Assembly (NCBI GenBank): GCA_024349245.1
Contig: JALDNG010000022.1
Span: 13,513,501-13,577,500 of the forward strand
DNA from: Neodontobutis hainanensis
Taxonomy: Eukaryota; Chordata; Actinopteri; Gobiiformes; Odontobutidae
Direction of reading: 5' to 3'
Length of the DNA: 64,000 nt
Under the pieces are notes generated by a model. It saw nothing but the letters and a program-made list of their open reading frames with translations, was not told the origin of the DNA and searched no databases. Positions within the stretch are counted from its first letter, which is position 1; every line of letters starts with the position of its first letter. Position numbers and translations under genes: made by a program. Shown here piece by piece: positions 21,808 to 31,792 of the stretch.

Positions 21808-22935
21808 ATGGCTTGCTGTGCTGTTGGCTGTACAAACAGACCCTCCAAGAAGTGTGGTCTTCAGGTTTTCGGTGAGTAATACTATTTTCTTGGTTTTATG
21901 GATGGTTTTGAGAGCTCTTACACGGCTAAATATATAGCATTACTTAGCTATTTAGCCTAGCTAATAACGTTTCCCCATCAAAAATACATCGAGTACGGTA
22001 ATTTAGAATTTGATGTTAATTATAATACTATTAAGGTAGAATTTAAATTAAATTTTTACTGGATTTGCTTTATGCTTTAAAAAATAGATCCAGATATACA
22101 ATATATCAAGGCTCAAAAACACTATTTGCATTACGAACATGGTTATTAAACAAGTTTAACACCAAAACAATATATTTATTCATTTCAGCTGTAATATTTT
22201 TTTTAAGTGATCGAATTAAGCATGTTACGGCTTTGACATATAACGGGCAAATGAGCGCTACTTGAATAACTGCATTATTCACCGGGTGCTCTACACAATG
22301 TCTGTAGAAAATACGCTCCGGTAGGCTATCGTCAATGCTCTGAAGCCCACCGCTAATGACTTTGGAAAATAACGTGCTATCATTATGTGTTAAGATAATG
22401 TAAGATTATCTCGCAAAAAAAAAGTAATTAACTTTTTCTATGAAATCGTTATTGCACATAAGATTGCACTAGCGTTATGTGTATTAGCTCCGTTTAGGAC
22501 GTGTAGAGCTAAACTCTGGGAGCTCTGTTGCTCTTATATTGAACTGCCTTCAGAGTGTGTTATAAAGTATGACAACTGTACCTAGTACCTTCAATGTAGT
22601 ACCTAGTGCTGTAAACACTTTTAAGTTCAATACATCTAAGGTATAAACTGCTATTTTATAGCAGTTTATATGTATGTTTGTTTAAGTTTTTAAGTTTTCC
22701 TCTCGGTGATCCAGACAGACTGGACCTGTGGGTGTTGAAGATGAGGAGACAGAACTGGACTACTACCTCTTCTAGTCGGTTGTGCAGTCAACACTTTGAG
22801 ACGGTTTGCTTCTGCACTGATTTGAGGGTACCCAAAGCTTTATGTGTCATCTTTATTACGAGGACAGTACATACTGACCAACAGCACAACTGTATAATAT
22901 GCCAGAGTAACATTAGTCCACATGGGTTATTTTAG
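21808..22935 (+). pseudogene. THAP-type zinc finger, two exon-like pieces
   Basis: THAP domains bind DNA through a C2CH zinc site and occur at the N-terminus of THAP proteins and of P-element-type transposases. Piece 1 starts at the ATG at 21808: MACCAVGCTNRPSKKCGLQ, giving the first two Cys. Piece 2 (from about 22687) gives FLSFPLGDPDRLDLW, VLKMRRQNW and SSRLCSQHF, giving the second Cys-x2-His pair and the FP and W core positions. Joined after LQ using the weak donor CAG/gttttc at 21864, the domain reads through in frame. The strong donor gtgagt at 21872 would shift the frame by one base. The usual AVPT(I/V)F end is missing and no downstream domain is seen, so this is a fragment or a degraded gene. 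Confidence 0.6.
21953..22680 (+). other. Interval between the two THAP pieces
   Basis: About 0.75 kb of AT-rich sequence with no coding signal. It behaves like an intron of the THAP fragment, ending in a T-rich run and two closely spaced candidate acceptors (ttaag). Confidence 0.4.
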
Positions 22936-23389
22936 AACTGTAGTTGTAGGTGTAGTAGAATTGTAGTCACAAGCGAGCAGCAGCTTTATCAGAAACATTA
23001 TTAATAACACACAGGCCGTTAGGAGCAAAAACAAAACACACTGTCAATATTAAAAGGACAAATAGAAAACATGCATCAGTTACACTACATACATCTTATT
23101 AAGCAAAGAGAAACAGAAGTTGTTAAAACAGCAGGGCACAGAGGGTTTTGTTACTGACAAGTCAGATCTGAAGAGACACATTTTTAAAAGAGAGTAAAAT
23201 AATCCACTTAAATTAATTTCTCTGATGGTAGTTGGAATAATATCCCATTACCAATTTGTTAGTATTTTTCTGTTGAGTTGCACTCTTTTTATACTTGTTA
23301 TTTGCTCTCTTTGCACAATACACTGCACCTAGATTAGGACACCTACTCTCTCACCTGCTGTCAAGTTGACTGTGGACACAACTCGTTGG

Positions 23390-23860
23390 CTGACATTGTG
23401 TTTGCTATAAGTAAAATGTTACTTTAATCATATTTTGGAATGATATTCTTTTAATATAGTTTGTAAAGGTTAAATCTGAAGTAGATGGAGTGCTTATGAC
23501 CTCACAGTCATAAGGGCTATATGTAGACTACCCATTTATGGACACGATATACATAAGTCCCATATATGGAAGTGCTACACTAAACATATGTGCCTCTCAT
23601 TTATGGACATGCTGCTTTTTCTGCACAAGACACACATCTTCCTTTTGCCTTTTTTAGTTATATTCTGAATGTATTCTGTGATTGGTGGATGCACCATTAC
23701 CACGTAAAGTCAAACTGCCACTGTATATAAACTGTGTTATTCTAAAATAAAGCTTTGAGAGAGAGAACTGACTGAACCACAAACCAGTGTGTTGCCTCTT
23801 GTCTCTCTCCCACCGATCGGTGTATGAAGGCATGCAGTATCGTCGTAACTGTCAGAATTC
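23390..23860 (+). repeat. LTR-like promoter piece
   Basis: The order resembles an LTR U3-R: ATTGG (inverted CCAAT) near 23683, a TATA box tatataaac at about 23724, and an AATAAA signal at about 23745. A GA-rich start (gagagagaactgactg) follows and then a pyrimidine-rich stretch (gttgcctcttgtctctctccc). Ends were not delimited, no primer-binding site was recognised, and no coding region follows before the LINE at 24012. It may be a solo LTR or an orphan promoter. Confidence 0.35.
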
Positions 23861-24011
23861 TAGAAGCTGACTTAGCGGAGCAAGTTACGGACGATATTCT
23901 GAATATGATATCATTAGTTGGCGGGATGCTGACATCAGGCATATCGGAGATAAGTAAAAATCTGTATTGGTCAAGCGGAAGCTGACTTCGGGCCAAATAA
24001 ATCTGGAAAAA

Positions 24012-24945
24012 ACATCTATCGCCTAGCTTTGCAGATGACTCTGTAATCATCAGCCTGCTCAGAAGGGATGAACAGGACCATGGGCCAGTCCTTAATGACT
24101 TTGTTCAGTGGTGTGACCGTTCATTTTTACATATGAATGTGTTAAAAACAAAGGAAATTAAAATAGACTTCCGCAAATCACCACCTTGCCCCAGAGCCAC
24201 TGTCATCAAGAACACGGACATTGACCTGGTCGACAGCTACAAATATCTCGGAGTCATTCTGGACAATAAACTGTGTTTTGAGCCTTGGGTGGATGCTGTT
24301 TCTAAAAAAGTCCAACAACGATTGTACTTCCTGAGGAAGATGAACAGTTTTAACGTATCCACTGAAATGATGACATTGTTTTATCGTGCTTTTATTGAAT
24401 CGGTTTTATCCTTCTGTATTGCTGCCTGGTTTGGAAGCCTCTCCCTGACCAACAAAAACAGACTGGGTAGTCTGGTTAAAGTGGCCAGTAAGATTTCAGG
24501 GAGGAGTCAGGCTCAGCTGAAGGACATTTACAGCCGACAGGTGCAGAGGAAGGCTGGTGCTATAGCGCAGTCCCAAGACCATCCCCTCAGAGGAGTTTGA
24601 GCTGCTGCCCTCTGGCCGGCGCTACAGAGCTCTGGGCTGTAGGACTAAAAGATTAAATATGTCGTTTTTACCGACAGCTGTGAGGCACTTAAATGGCACC
24701 TAGCACTTTGTAATCATTTTGCACAACAATAATTGCTTGTTTGCACAATCTATTTATTCATGTTTTAATTCCATTTTGCACATTTTTATCTTGGTTTTTA
24801 GTGATTTCCATTGTTGATCCTGCTCTTGAGTTGTTGAGGTGTAATTCTATGTTGTGTGTTTTTTAAGGAGCATGATGCTGCAAAATTAATTTCCCCAAGA
24901 GGGACAATAAAGAAAACTTTGAACTTTGAACTTTGAACTTTGAGC
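24012..24945 (+). mobile_element. L2-type LINE, 5'-truncated 3' end of ORF2
   Basis: The piece begins at the catalytic box SFADDSVIISLL (24021) and continues QWCDRSFLHMNVLKTKEIKIDFR, VDSYKYLGVILDNKLCFEPW, QQRLYFLRKMNSFNVS, FYRAFIESVLSFCIAAWFG and LVKVASKISGRSQAQLKDIY. It then breaks frame near 24570, with the final PLAGATELWAVG-like block in another frame. The 3' end has the gggacaataaag phrase followed by four copies of ctttgaa (about 24915-24943), a tail seen at the 3' ends of fish L2-like LINEs. The copy is inactive, because most of ORF2 and all of ORF1 are missing. L2 against CR1 rests on memory of conserved blocks. Confidence 0.8.
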
Positions 24946-25096
24946 TAGAGTAAAAAACGTTATTTCAGTGTTAACATTGTGTTGTGTACCAGTCGTGGTG
25001 AGTGGGCTTTCAACCAAGACAGGCCAACTTGAATTGGTTTTGTGTGATTTTTATTTGAGTTTTTCTGACTTTCCACAGGGTCCCGTCCTGCAGCAG

Positions 25097-25382
25097 TCAT
25101 TTTAAACTCCTCATCACATCCTCGCTATTTCCACCATCACCCTTGACACTGGACAAAATGCCCAGGTCATTCCCACCGCAGTGAATCAAGAGAGCGTCCA
25201 GCACTGATCTTCTTTGCAACGTGCCCTCAAAAAAGGACAGGAGCCCACTCCAACAAAGGCCACCCCAGCCAAACCAGCAAACCCGGGCATGTGGAAGGTT
25301 GAGGTGGCTAGCTGTTGTTGCTGCAGCTCTCTGGGCTCCACGCCGGACATGGCTGTCATCAATGATCCACACAGTTTCTAGA
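25097..25382 (-). pseudogene. SGNH-hydrolase-like exon, fragment
   Basis: Translation from the minus strand gives VWIIDDSHVRRGAQRAA, a block I-like Ser motif, then ARVCWFGWGGLCWSGLL, then LDALLIHCGGNDLG with the Gly-Asn block typical of SGNH/GDSL esterases. The C-terminal block with catalytic Asp and His is absent; the frame stops at 25097. It is preceded on the minus strand by a good acceptor (ccacatctag at about 25383-25392), so it looks like an exon rather than an isolated open frame. Genes of this type are common in fish genomes and some travel inside DIRS/Ngaro-type retroelements. No tyrosine recombinase or reverse transcriptase is visible here. Function is inferred from motifs only. Confidence 0.5.
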
Positions 25383-26140
25383 TGTGGAAAGAATGCATAA
25401 ATTAATGTGAAAAATAAGTTACAATTGAGTCATTCAAAAAAAAAATTTAAAGGTTAAATATGCAGCCATAACTGGACTTAGCATGTTCTTGGGAGGTCTG
25501 CTTTCCAGGTGAAGAAGGCATGGGAGCAGAGGGCAGGTCCAAAAACAACAAGAGAAAGAGTTACGTATAACGTGGCTGTAACTGAGTAAAATATCGTCTC
25601 CAAAGTAAGGTGCAACTGGACTTGTCCGTCTGGGCAGTGAGCTCTTGAGAGTGAGCAATGTGAGAAGTGATGTTTTACATCTTTTTAACTACAATAGAAA
25701 AAGTTAGATTAGTATGCTACATTATAGCATCATACCACATGCATTATTCAAATGCCTTGTAAAATGTTAACTATATAACATTATAGAGAGAAACATAGCA
25801 TGTTCATGAATCTAAAATAATTTTATTTATATTTATTATAAGTATTTATAGTATTTTTGGCTTTAATTGCACAATCTACAGGTTCTTTCTGTACATTTAA
25901 TACATGTTTTAACTCTATTAAGAAAAAGTATGTGACAGATAACAATCTTTCAATATTATAGTTTAATCCCAAAAACATGCATAAAAACCAGAAGTGGGAA
26001 TAAACGTATTTATACGTTTGAAATCTCTGCAAGTAAAACTTCTAATAAAATGATCATAAAGCATAAAACAGTTTTAACAGTCATTAGAGTTGATTTCAAA
26101 TTGGTTGATAAATGCAATCAAAGTCATGAAGTCCACTTAC

Positions 26141-26290
26141 TATTGACGAACAAGAGCAGGGCGGAAAATCCCACTGAACTAAAAAAAATGTAGCTCGGGC
26201 GCAAAGCTCCACTTGCGTTAGCCTGGTGTTAGCAACAGGTTAGCAATAGCCTTAGCCTCGGCTACCGTGGAGTGGGCGTAATTACCCACG
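26141..26290 (-). other. Candidate 5' exon/promoter of the minus-strand SGNH unit
   Basis: On the minus strand a GC-richer stretch ends at ...ttcgtcaata followed by a perfect donor gtaagt (26140-26135). No ATG-led frame leads into the SGNH exon, so it would be untranslated. The link to the exon at 25382 is inferred from strand and order only. Confidence 0.25.
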
Positions 26291-26722
26291 CACGCGCTTG
26301 CGATTCAACACTCTCTTTGCCCATTTTAGTAACATGCTCTGACGAAGGAGTCAGAAATGTCCGGATGTAATCGCCATTTTTTGCCCTGACTTAGAGTCAT
26401 ATCCATAGACATACATAAGAAAGGCTAGATGTCTCGTCCGCGCTGTCGGCCAATGGAGGTCGACGTCCGCAACTGGCGGCCATCTTGTCACAGGCAGCTT
26501 GCTCACTCGTAACATTGTGTTTTAATGGTGCATGTACTTTTTAAATAACCATAACTTGCTAAATTTTCTACCGATTTTTAAACAGTCTAGTTTGTTATAA
26601 ACGTCAGAGATATACTTATGACACTGCATACTTATGAATAATTATAACCATGGACTTCCATATGAAAATAACATTGAACAGAACATAGAGATGCAATGAA
26701 TATACACACGCCAAGGAATGAA

Positions 26723-26725
<3 letters not shown>

Positions 26726-26783
<58 letters not shown>
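26726..26783 (+). repeat. (AT)n/(AC)n microsatellite
   Basis: About 23 AT units pass directly into five or six CA units. It lies inside the inverted-repeat-bounded unit. Confidence 0.95.
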
Positions 26784-26784
<1 letters not shown>

Positions 26785-27443
26785 TTTATAATGTTAATAT
26801 TATAATAAAATAATTTGAATTATTATGTTTATTTTAACTTCTTGAGGATTGGGCCATTTACTAGGCTTTTCCCTTGACATTGCACTGTGCCTACTTCAGA
26901 GATCACTGTTCCCAGCTATTTTTGCCTACCATCAAATGCCTGACCTCTTTAGAAAACTGAGACCCTGTAGTTTCTTAGGAAACAATCAGAATAATTATGT
27001 GAAGTACTTGCACAGAGTTATAGAGGCTAGAATATTGTTTTTCTTTCTGTTGGATAACAAGCATCTCAACTGACCACATTTCAGCTTCTAGGTCTCTTGA
27101 TATGACTTTAGAAACACAACTGAGCCCAAGCACCAGGTCTTGTAAAGCTGTGTACAAAAGCAGATCATTATAGAATATGAAATATGAGTACTTTAGACCA
27201 TTGATTTGCCAAGGTATGCTCATGCGTTTTGTAAAATGCCCTATCGAAACTCCCCATAGGACTTTTGGTTACCCAAAACATAGACATAGGCTACATAATA
27301 AAGGCTTACTGTGTGGTAACCTCTTGGTAACACTCTGAAGTTTCTTGTAGACTATTTGGATTGTATATCAGGGGTTCTGATATAGAATTACTACACAAAA
27401 TATGGAATAATTACACAAAAGTCTATTTATTCATTTGTTGCAG

Positions 27444-27595
27444 AGGACATATCTACAGCTGACAGGCTTGTAGAGGTGACAATGACAGCTGGGAGGGACT
27501 CTATGTCATCCTGTGCTGTCACATTGCCTCTGCATGGTTTAACAACCCCACACCGGGCCATCAGCTTCCTGAAGATGTACTTGAACTGGCATTAG
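27444..27595 (+). other. Exon-like open frame of unknown family
   Basis: An acceptor-like tttgttgcag precedes a 50-codon frame (EDISTADRLVEVTMTAGRD ... TPHRAISFLKMYLNWH, stop at 27593). The composition looks protein-like rather than random, but I do not recognise it and no partner exon is evident. It could be a captured exon of the surrounding mobile unit or chance. Confidence 0.25.
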
Positions 27596-28750
27596 GGTTG
27601 TTATTCCAGCCACCTTAAAACAAAAAAAAAGATATATGGAGTATAGTACACAGATATTCACTACATGCTTTAAAAATGTTTTATGCTTAAAAAAAAACAA
27701 AACACTAGAACTAGCCACCCCTGAATGATCTTTCCGTATAAATTAAGTTGCATGACATTATCATACAGTTCAGACTGTATCAGTGGTGATAAATTCGGCA
27801 AACAGATACAAATACAGGCATTTTTCTATATACTCAAAATGGTTTGTGACACTTCCAGGTACTGTGTATGTCTTAGGGTTAGGGTTAATGTGCATGTCTT
27901 CAGAAAACACATTTTTAAAAAATAAAAATAATAAGATGTTTTTAACAAACCAAACCGATTGGAAATCATGTGCAACTTAAGTTATATTGAAAAGAAAGAG
28001 CAATTCTGCCTCTCCCACTGATGTAAAATTGCTGGGTAGCAGCTAACCTGTAACTACTAACGTTAGGTCTCACTCAAAGCCAGCTAATAACTACAACCAC
28101 ATTCACAATGACTGTAATATAGATAAAAAAATAGTTGTCATAAAATCGTTATTGGTGTCAGTAAAACTATAACTGAACAGCTCGATGGTGGTCTCAGCCT
28201 TGATAACTTGCACAGGTAACGTTAGCCGTGATACACAACTATGCTGCACGATTAAGTCGTCTTTCAAAAGAAAAAAGCTGCAATTTCAACATGTTCACGC
28301 ATCCAGAATTATAGCCACATTATTAACGTTTGTAAGAAATCAAACATTTTGTAAATCCGTCAAGATTTCAGCGAGATAAAAGTATTTATGTTCGTGCAGA
28401 TCACTCACCTTAAATAAGGTACCATGGAGTCCGATAGGAAGCTTGCCTGTTTCAAAATGGCCGCCGGTGATGCCGTCGGAGACTGCGCCGTGAGACATCT
28501 AGCCTTTCTTATGTATGTCTATGGTCATATCAGTGAATAGGGGACCAATGGGCGGATTACATCCATATTTATACTATCTATGGTCGCGACTGAATTCGGC
28601 ATCGCACTCTTCCGTTTACTTTCTTCCCGGCGCATAAACTTCCGGGTGACAGCTTAATAAAAAAATTATTAAGCTTTATTAAAAACGGATTTGGAATGGA
28701 CGGAAGATACCCTGATTTCGGATGATACACAATGACCACAATCAGTGTAT

Positions 28751-28755
<5 letters not shown>

Positions 28756-28822
<67 letters not shown>
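28756..28822 (+). repeat. (TG)n microsatellite
   Basis: About 33 TG units followed by gagagtgagag. It sits ~110 bp upstream of the TATA box of the intronless gene. Confidence 0.97.
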
Positions 28823-28824
<2 letters not shown>

Positions 28825-28933
28825 AGTGAGAGCTCTGCTGTAGACATGGAAACGTTCTGCGCCTGCGCGTTCTGTGGGCGGGCCTTCCGTTACGTCACAG
28901 AGAATCTGTCACTGACGTCATGACCAGAGTTAC

Positions 28934-28942
28934 TATATAAAA
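28934..28942 (+). promoter_or_regulatory. TATA box of the intronless gene
   Basis: tatataaaa lies 134 bp before the ATG at 29068. GC-rich sequence and a TGACGTCA-like CRE (ctgacgtcatg, about 28913) sit just upstream. The position predicts transcription starting near 28965. Confidence 0.6.
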
Positions 28943-29067
28943 GCTAATTTAAAGGTAAGATACAAACATTACATACTTGGTAAAACAGACTGTTCAACAC
29001 ATTATAAATTAGAACAATACTTAAAGAGCCACGTCAGACCAGGACTTTTACGAGAAGTGAGAAGGAG

Positions 29068-30789
29068 ATGCTGACAACCCCGGGATTTACTACCCGCGAT
29101 AAGACCCTCAGAGTCCAGGGGCACGGGACTGAAACGGACTCTACTGTGGACGAAGCAGAGACACCTCTGGACAAGAATGTCCCCAGTATATCTTTTATAT
29201 GGCTGAGGCCAATGGTCATGTCATATTTGAAGATGCTGCACATCTTGGACATGTCTGACCTGAAGGTTCAGTCCAACCTGGTGGAGCTGTTTCTAGAAAT
29301 TATCGAAATAACGTCCAGAGAGATTCTGGCAGCTTTGCAAGAGAAAGAGGCGAGGCGCCCTTCGCTCTTTTCTGTGGAGGCTGTGGAGAAAGCCCTGCAA
29401 TCCAGACTCTGCGTCAGTTTTAGGGCAGCTTTGGGCCCTTCGCACAAGTTCATAGATGACCTGGTCAAACTGATCTCTGGCGAAGTGACGACCAGAGTCA
29501 ACTCGGCCCTGTCCCGGAGCAAAGTTCAGGACAGCCACCTGAAGCTGGTGGAGTACAACAGCGGCTATAAAACACCACCGGAAACCCTCGAAGCCATTGC
29601 CGACAAGGTAAGACCCATTCTTCCAACAATCAAACACAATTTGGACATCATGTGGAGCCCTTGTGGTGGCTCCGCCCACTCTGTCGACGCCTGCCCACTC
29701 TTGAAGCAAGGATCAGGACCTCTAAGGTCTCCGGTCGAGGAGGAGCAGGAGACTGTTCACATCTCTCCAAAGTCCACTAAAGACGACACTAGTTTGTCTC
29801 CAAACCAAACCTCTCTGACCACCTGCCTGAAAAAATTCCAGGAATCAGTCCAAGACATTCTGAAACAGGAGGTCATTGAGATGAATGCCTTCAAGGAGGA
29901 GAACGTGAGCAGCGACTTCATTAAGAGCATCAGTGCTGACAATGAGAACACAGCGTTGTCATTAGTTTCCATGTTCGTGGATGAAATGAGCCTCATCTTT
30001 TTGGACAACCGGCAGGTATCCCACACCCCCGACCCTCCACAGGACACCCCCGTTCTTATATGTTTGAAGGGGGCAAGTCAGAAGCTCAAGTCTTTCTTTG
30101 TGCTGTGTTACACCAAAGCCACTTTTTACAGTTTAATTTGCAAAATGTGCTGCAAACAAACCCCAGGCAGCAGTGTTTCCACAGACGAGCTCATGAAGAA
30201 GGCTTTTCCTCTTTTCAAGGAGCTCACAGACACCCAGGAGGACGCACTGTGTGTCTATGAGAAACTGTCCCAGGACATCAGCAGCAAGCGGCTCCTGAAG
30301 CTCAGCCAGCAGCTCTTCAAGCTCACCCAGACTGATCCACGAATAAGATACAACATATCCAGGATCAACGTCCTAGCAGAGATCGACAGCTTCATAAACA
30401 ACATTCAGATATGGCTCGACTCCCAGCAGATATTGCCTGTCTCGGTCTGCCCGGTCCAGAGGGCCTTGAGGAGGATCGACAGAGTGGCCCGCAAAATCTT
30501 TCCTTCGTTGATCCACATAATCCCCAAAGACAAAACAACAGCCATCAGTCTTCAGCCTACGGCTGTGGCTCAGACACAGCCTTTGCTCCTCCAGGAGGTC
30601 AAGAGAGTCCATGTTTCCACACAAACAGCAGCAAATCTGCCTCCCACAACTAAAGCTGTCCAGGAGGTCAAGAGAGTCCATGTTTCCACACAAACGGCAG
30701 CAAATCTTCCTCCCACAACTAATGCTGTACAGGATGTTCCCGAGGCCCCCTGCCCAGGGACGTCCTGTATGGAAAACAATCGACTATGA
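29068..30789 (+). CDS. Intronless 573-aa protein of unknown family
   Basis: A single open frame of 573 codons starts MLTTPGFTTRDKTLR at 29068 in an acceptable context (aaggagATGc). I do not recognise the family. The protein is mostly amphipathic helix without a signal peptide or membrane segment. Repeating helical blocks read like LVELFLEIIEITSREILAAL, FIDDLVKLISGEVTTRV, LTTCLKKFQESVQDILKQ and ALSLVSMFVDEMSL. A short Cys cluster (CKMCCKQ) lies near residue 370. Near the C-terminus a 23-residue unit is repeated. It has a TATA box upstream and a poly(A) signal at 31537. The frame ends at ENNRL, but related-looking helical sequence continues in another frame to 31153, so the annotated stop may be caused by a one-base indel. 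A retrocopy or a TE-linked family is possible. Confidence 0.6.
   Translation: MLTTPGFTTRDKTLRVQGHGTETDSTVDEAETPLDKNVPSISFIWLRPMVMSYLKMLHILDMSDLKVQSNLVELFLEIIEITSREILAALQEKEARRPSLFSVEAVEKALQSRLCVSFRAALGPSHKFIDDLVKLISGEVTTRVNSALSRSKVQDSHLKLVEYNSGYKTPPETLEAIADKVRPILPTIKHNLDIMWSPCGGSAHSVDACPLLKQGSGPLRSPVEEEQETVHISPKSTKDDTSLSPNQTSLTTCLKKFQESVQDILKQEVIEMNAFKEENVSSDFIKSISADNENTALSLVSMFVDEMSLIFLDNRQVSHTPDPPQDTPVLICLKGASQKLKSFFVLCYTKATFYSLICKMCCKQTPGSSVSTDELMKKAFPLFKELTDTQEDALCVYEKLSQDISSKRLLKLSQQLFKLTQTDPRIRYNISRINVLAEIDSFINNIQIWLDSQQILPVSVCPVQRALRRIDRVARKIFPSLIHIIPKDKTTAISLQPTAVAQTQPLLLQEVKRVHVSTQTAANLPPTTKAVQEVKRVHVSTQTAANLPPTTNAVQDVPEAPCPGTSCMENNRL
30591..30735 (+). repeat. 69-bp in-frame tandem repeat (two copies plus a stub)
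   Basis: Copies start at 30591 and 30660, with a few bases of a third at 30729. Each encodes QEVKRVHVSTQTAANLPPTT followed by KAV or NAV. The copies differ at only a few bases, so the duplication is recent. It lies just before the frame break of the intronless gene. Confidence 0.92.
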
Positions 30790-31153
30790 AGTCCTGGTGT
30801 CTGAGGTGGTCAGCCGGCTCCTCAGGGACCAAACAGTGGCCGAAAAGCAAGAGGTGGCCACAGATCTGTTGTACCGACTGGAGTCAAAGATGGCCCATGT
30901 TCAGGGGGACATTCAGGTCAAACCCACGGTGTACCACATTAAGAATGTGGCCAAATGCGTCCACAGGGACTTGTGCAAACAAAAACACAGGGAGAAATAT
31001 TTGGCCATAAAAATTGTGGCGTACACAGACTACAGTGCTGTGGTCGTGGACACCATCAGTAAGCATCTGCTGAGTGAACCGAAGAGCAGATTCAGCTTGT
31101 TCCGGCAGTCAGTGTGCGATATCTTCTGCCTGCCCTGCAGAGGCTGTATCTGA
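30770..31153 (+). pseudogene. Out-of-frame C-terminal continuation of the intronless gene
   Basis: In the second forward frame the text continues with KTIDYEVLVSEVVSRLLRDQ, TDLLYRLESKMAHVQGDIQV, NVAKCVHRDLCKQKHREKY and SRFSLFRQSVCDIFCLPC, ending CRGCI at the stop 31151-31153. Composition and helix pattern match the first 573 codons, so both parts probably belonged to one protein of about 700 residues. The shift lies between roughly 30735 and 30789, where ggaaaacaatc offers a homopolymer. It may be a real mutation, an allele or an assembly error. The terminal Cys cluster could be lipidated, which is only a guess. Confidence 0.55.
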
Positions 31154-31536
31154 TGTCTGTGAGGAACAGAGGCTCCGGGGCCCAGAGTTCTTCTGAAGAC
31201 CTCTTGGTTCGAGGAGGGCTTTAAGCCACAGGTCTTATAAGGTTCAGGTTCAGCTGTGCACCGCCTGTGTTCACCTGAACGCTTCACCTTTGGAAGGTCT
31301 TCAGGATCAAATGGTGACTGTGCTGACAAGAGCGTGCTCTCACAGGTCACAGACGGATCTGTAGCGACCCGAGTGAAAACAGAGTCAACAGGAAACGGCA
31401 GAGAACTTCTTCAGAGTGACTCTGAAGGAGGCGACTGCAGCGTCCTGTCGTCTGTGTTCACATCAGTCGCTACAGATGCTTATCACTGTGACAGAACGCT
31501 CTGGTCACAAACGGCTGTGATTTGGTGTTGAGGACT

Positions 31537-31542
31537 AATAAA
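31537..31542 (+). terminator. Poly(A) signal of the intronless gene
   Basis: AATAAA lies about 385 bp after the second-frame stop, followed by a GT-rich stretch (ggtgaatgttctgtgagtg), as expected for a cleavage region. Confidence 0.55.
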
Positions 31543-31634
31543 AGGTGAATGTTCTGTGAGTGAAAGCTCTTAGGCAGCGTATGGACCGAACTAAAACCTG
31601 ATGGTGGCCCAGAGACAGACTTGAAGTTCTCCTT

Positions 31635-31792
31635 GGTTTAGTCCTGGTTTAGTCCTGACACAGTCCTGGTTTAGACCCGGTTTAAATCTGGTTTAGACCT
31701 AGTTTAGACCTGGTTTAGTCCTGATTTAGTCCTGTTCAGACCTGGTTTAGTCCTGGTTTAGACCTGGTTTAGTCCTAGTTTAGACCTGTGTG
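31635..31792 (+). repeat. 11-bp minisatellite (gtttagwcctg)
   Basis: About fourteen imperfect units alternate gtttagtcctg and gtttagacctg, with scattered substitutions and a few length changes. Confidence 0.85.

Larger units (their letters stand above)
26403..28524. mobile_element. ~2.1 kb unit bounded by long inverted repeats (DNA-transposon-like)
   Basis: The first 33 bases from 26403 (starting ccatagacatacataagaaa) are exactly the reverse complement of the last 33 ending at 28524. Looser inverted similarity continues inward (left ggcggccatcttg...acaggca, right ggcggccattttg...acaggca). The hexamer tcatat flanks both ends (26397-26402, 28525-28530) and may be a target duplication. However, an inverted ggatgtaatc pair lies exactly 40 bp outside each end, so the true termini may be farther out. 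No transposase is recognised inside. The interior has a long (AT)n tract and one small exon-like frame. Superfamily not assigned. Confidence 0.65.

Noticed and set aside
26397..28530. tcatat as a definite 6-bp target-site duplication
   Set aside because: The outer inverted pair at equal 40-bp spacing makes the boundary uncertain, so it is reported only as a possibility.
28578..28923. Frames encoding HTHTHT and CVCVCV runs
   Set aside because: Translations of the (TG)n microsatellite.
29268..30693. Several minus-strand frames of 69-138 codons
   Set aside because: Shadows of the intronless gene on the opposite strand.
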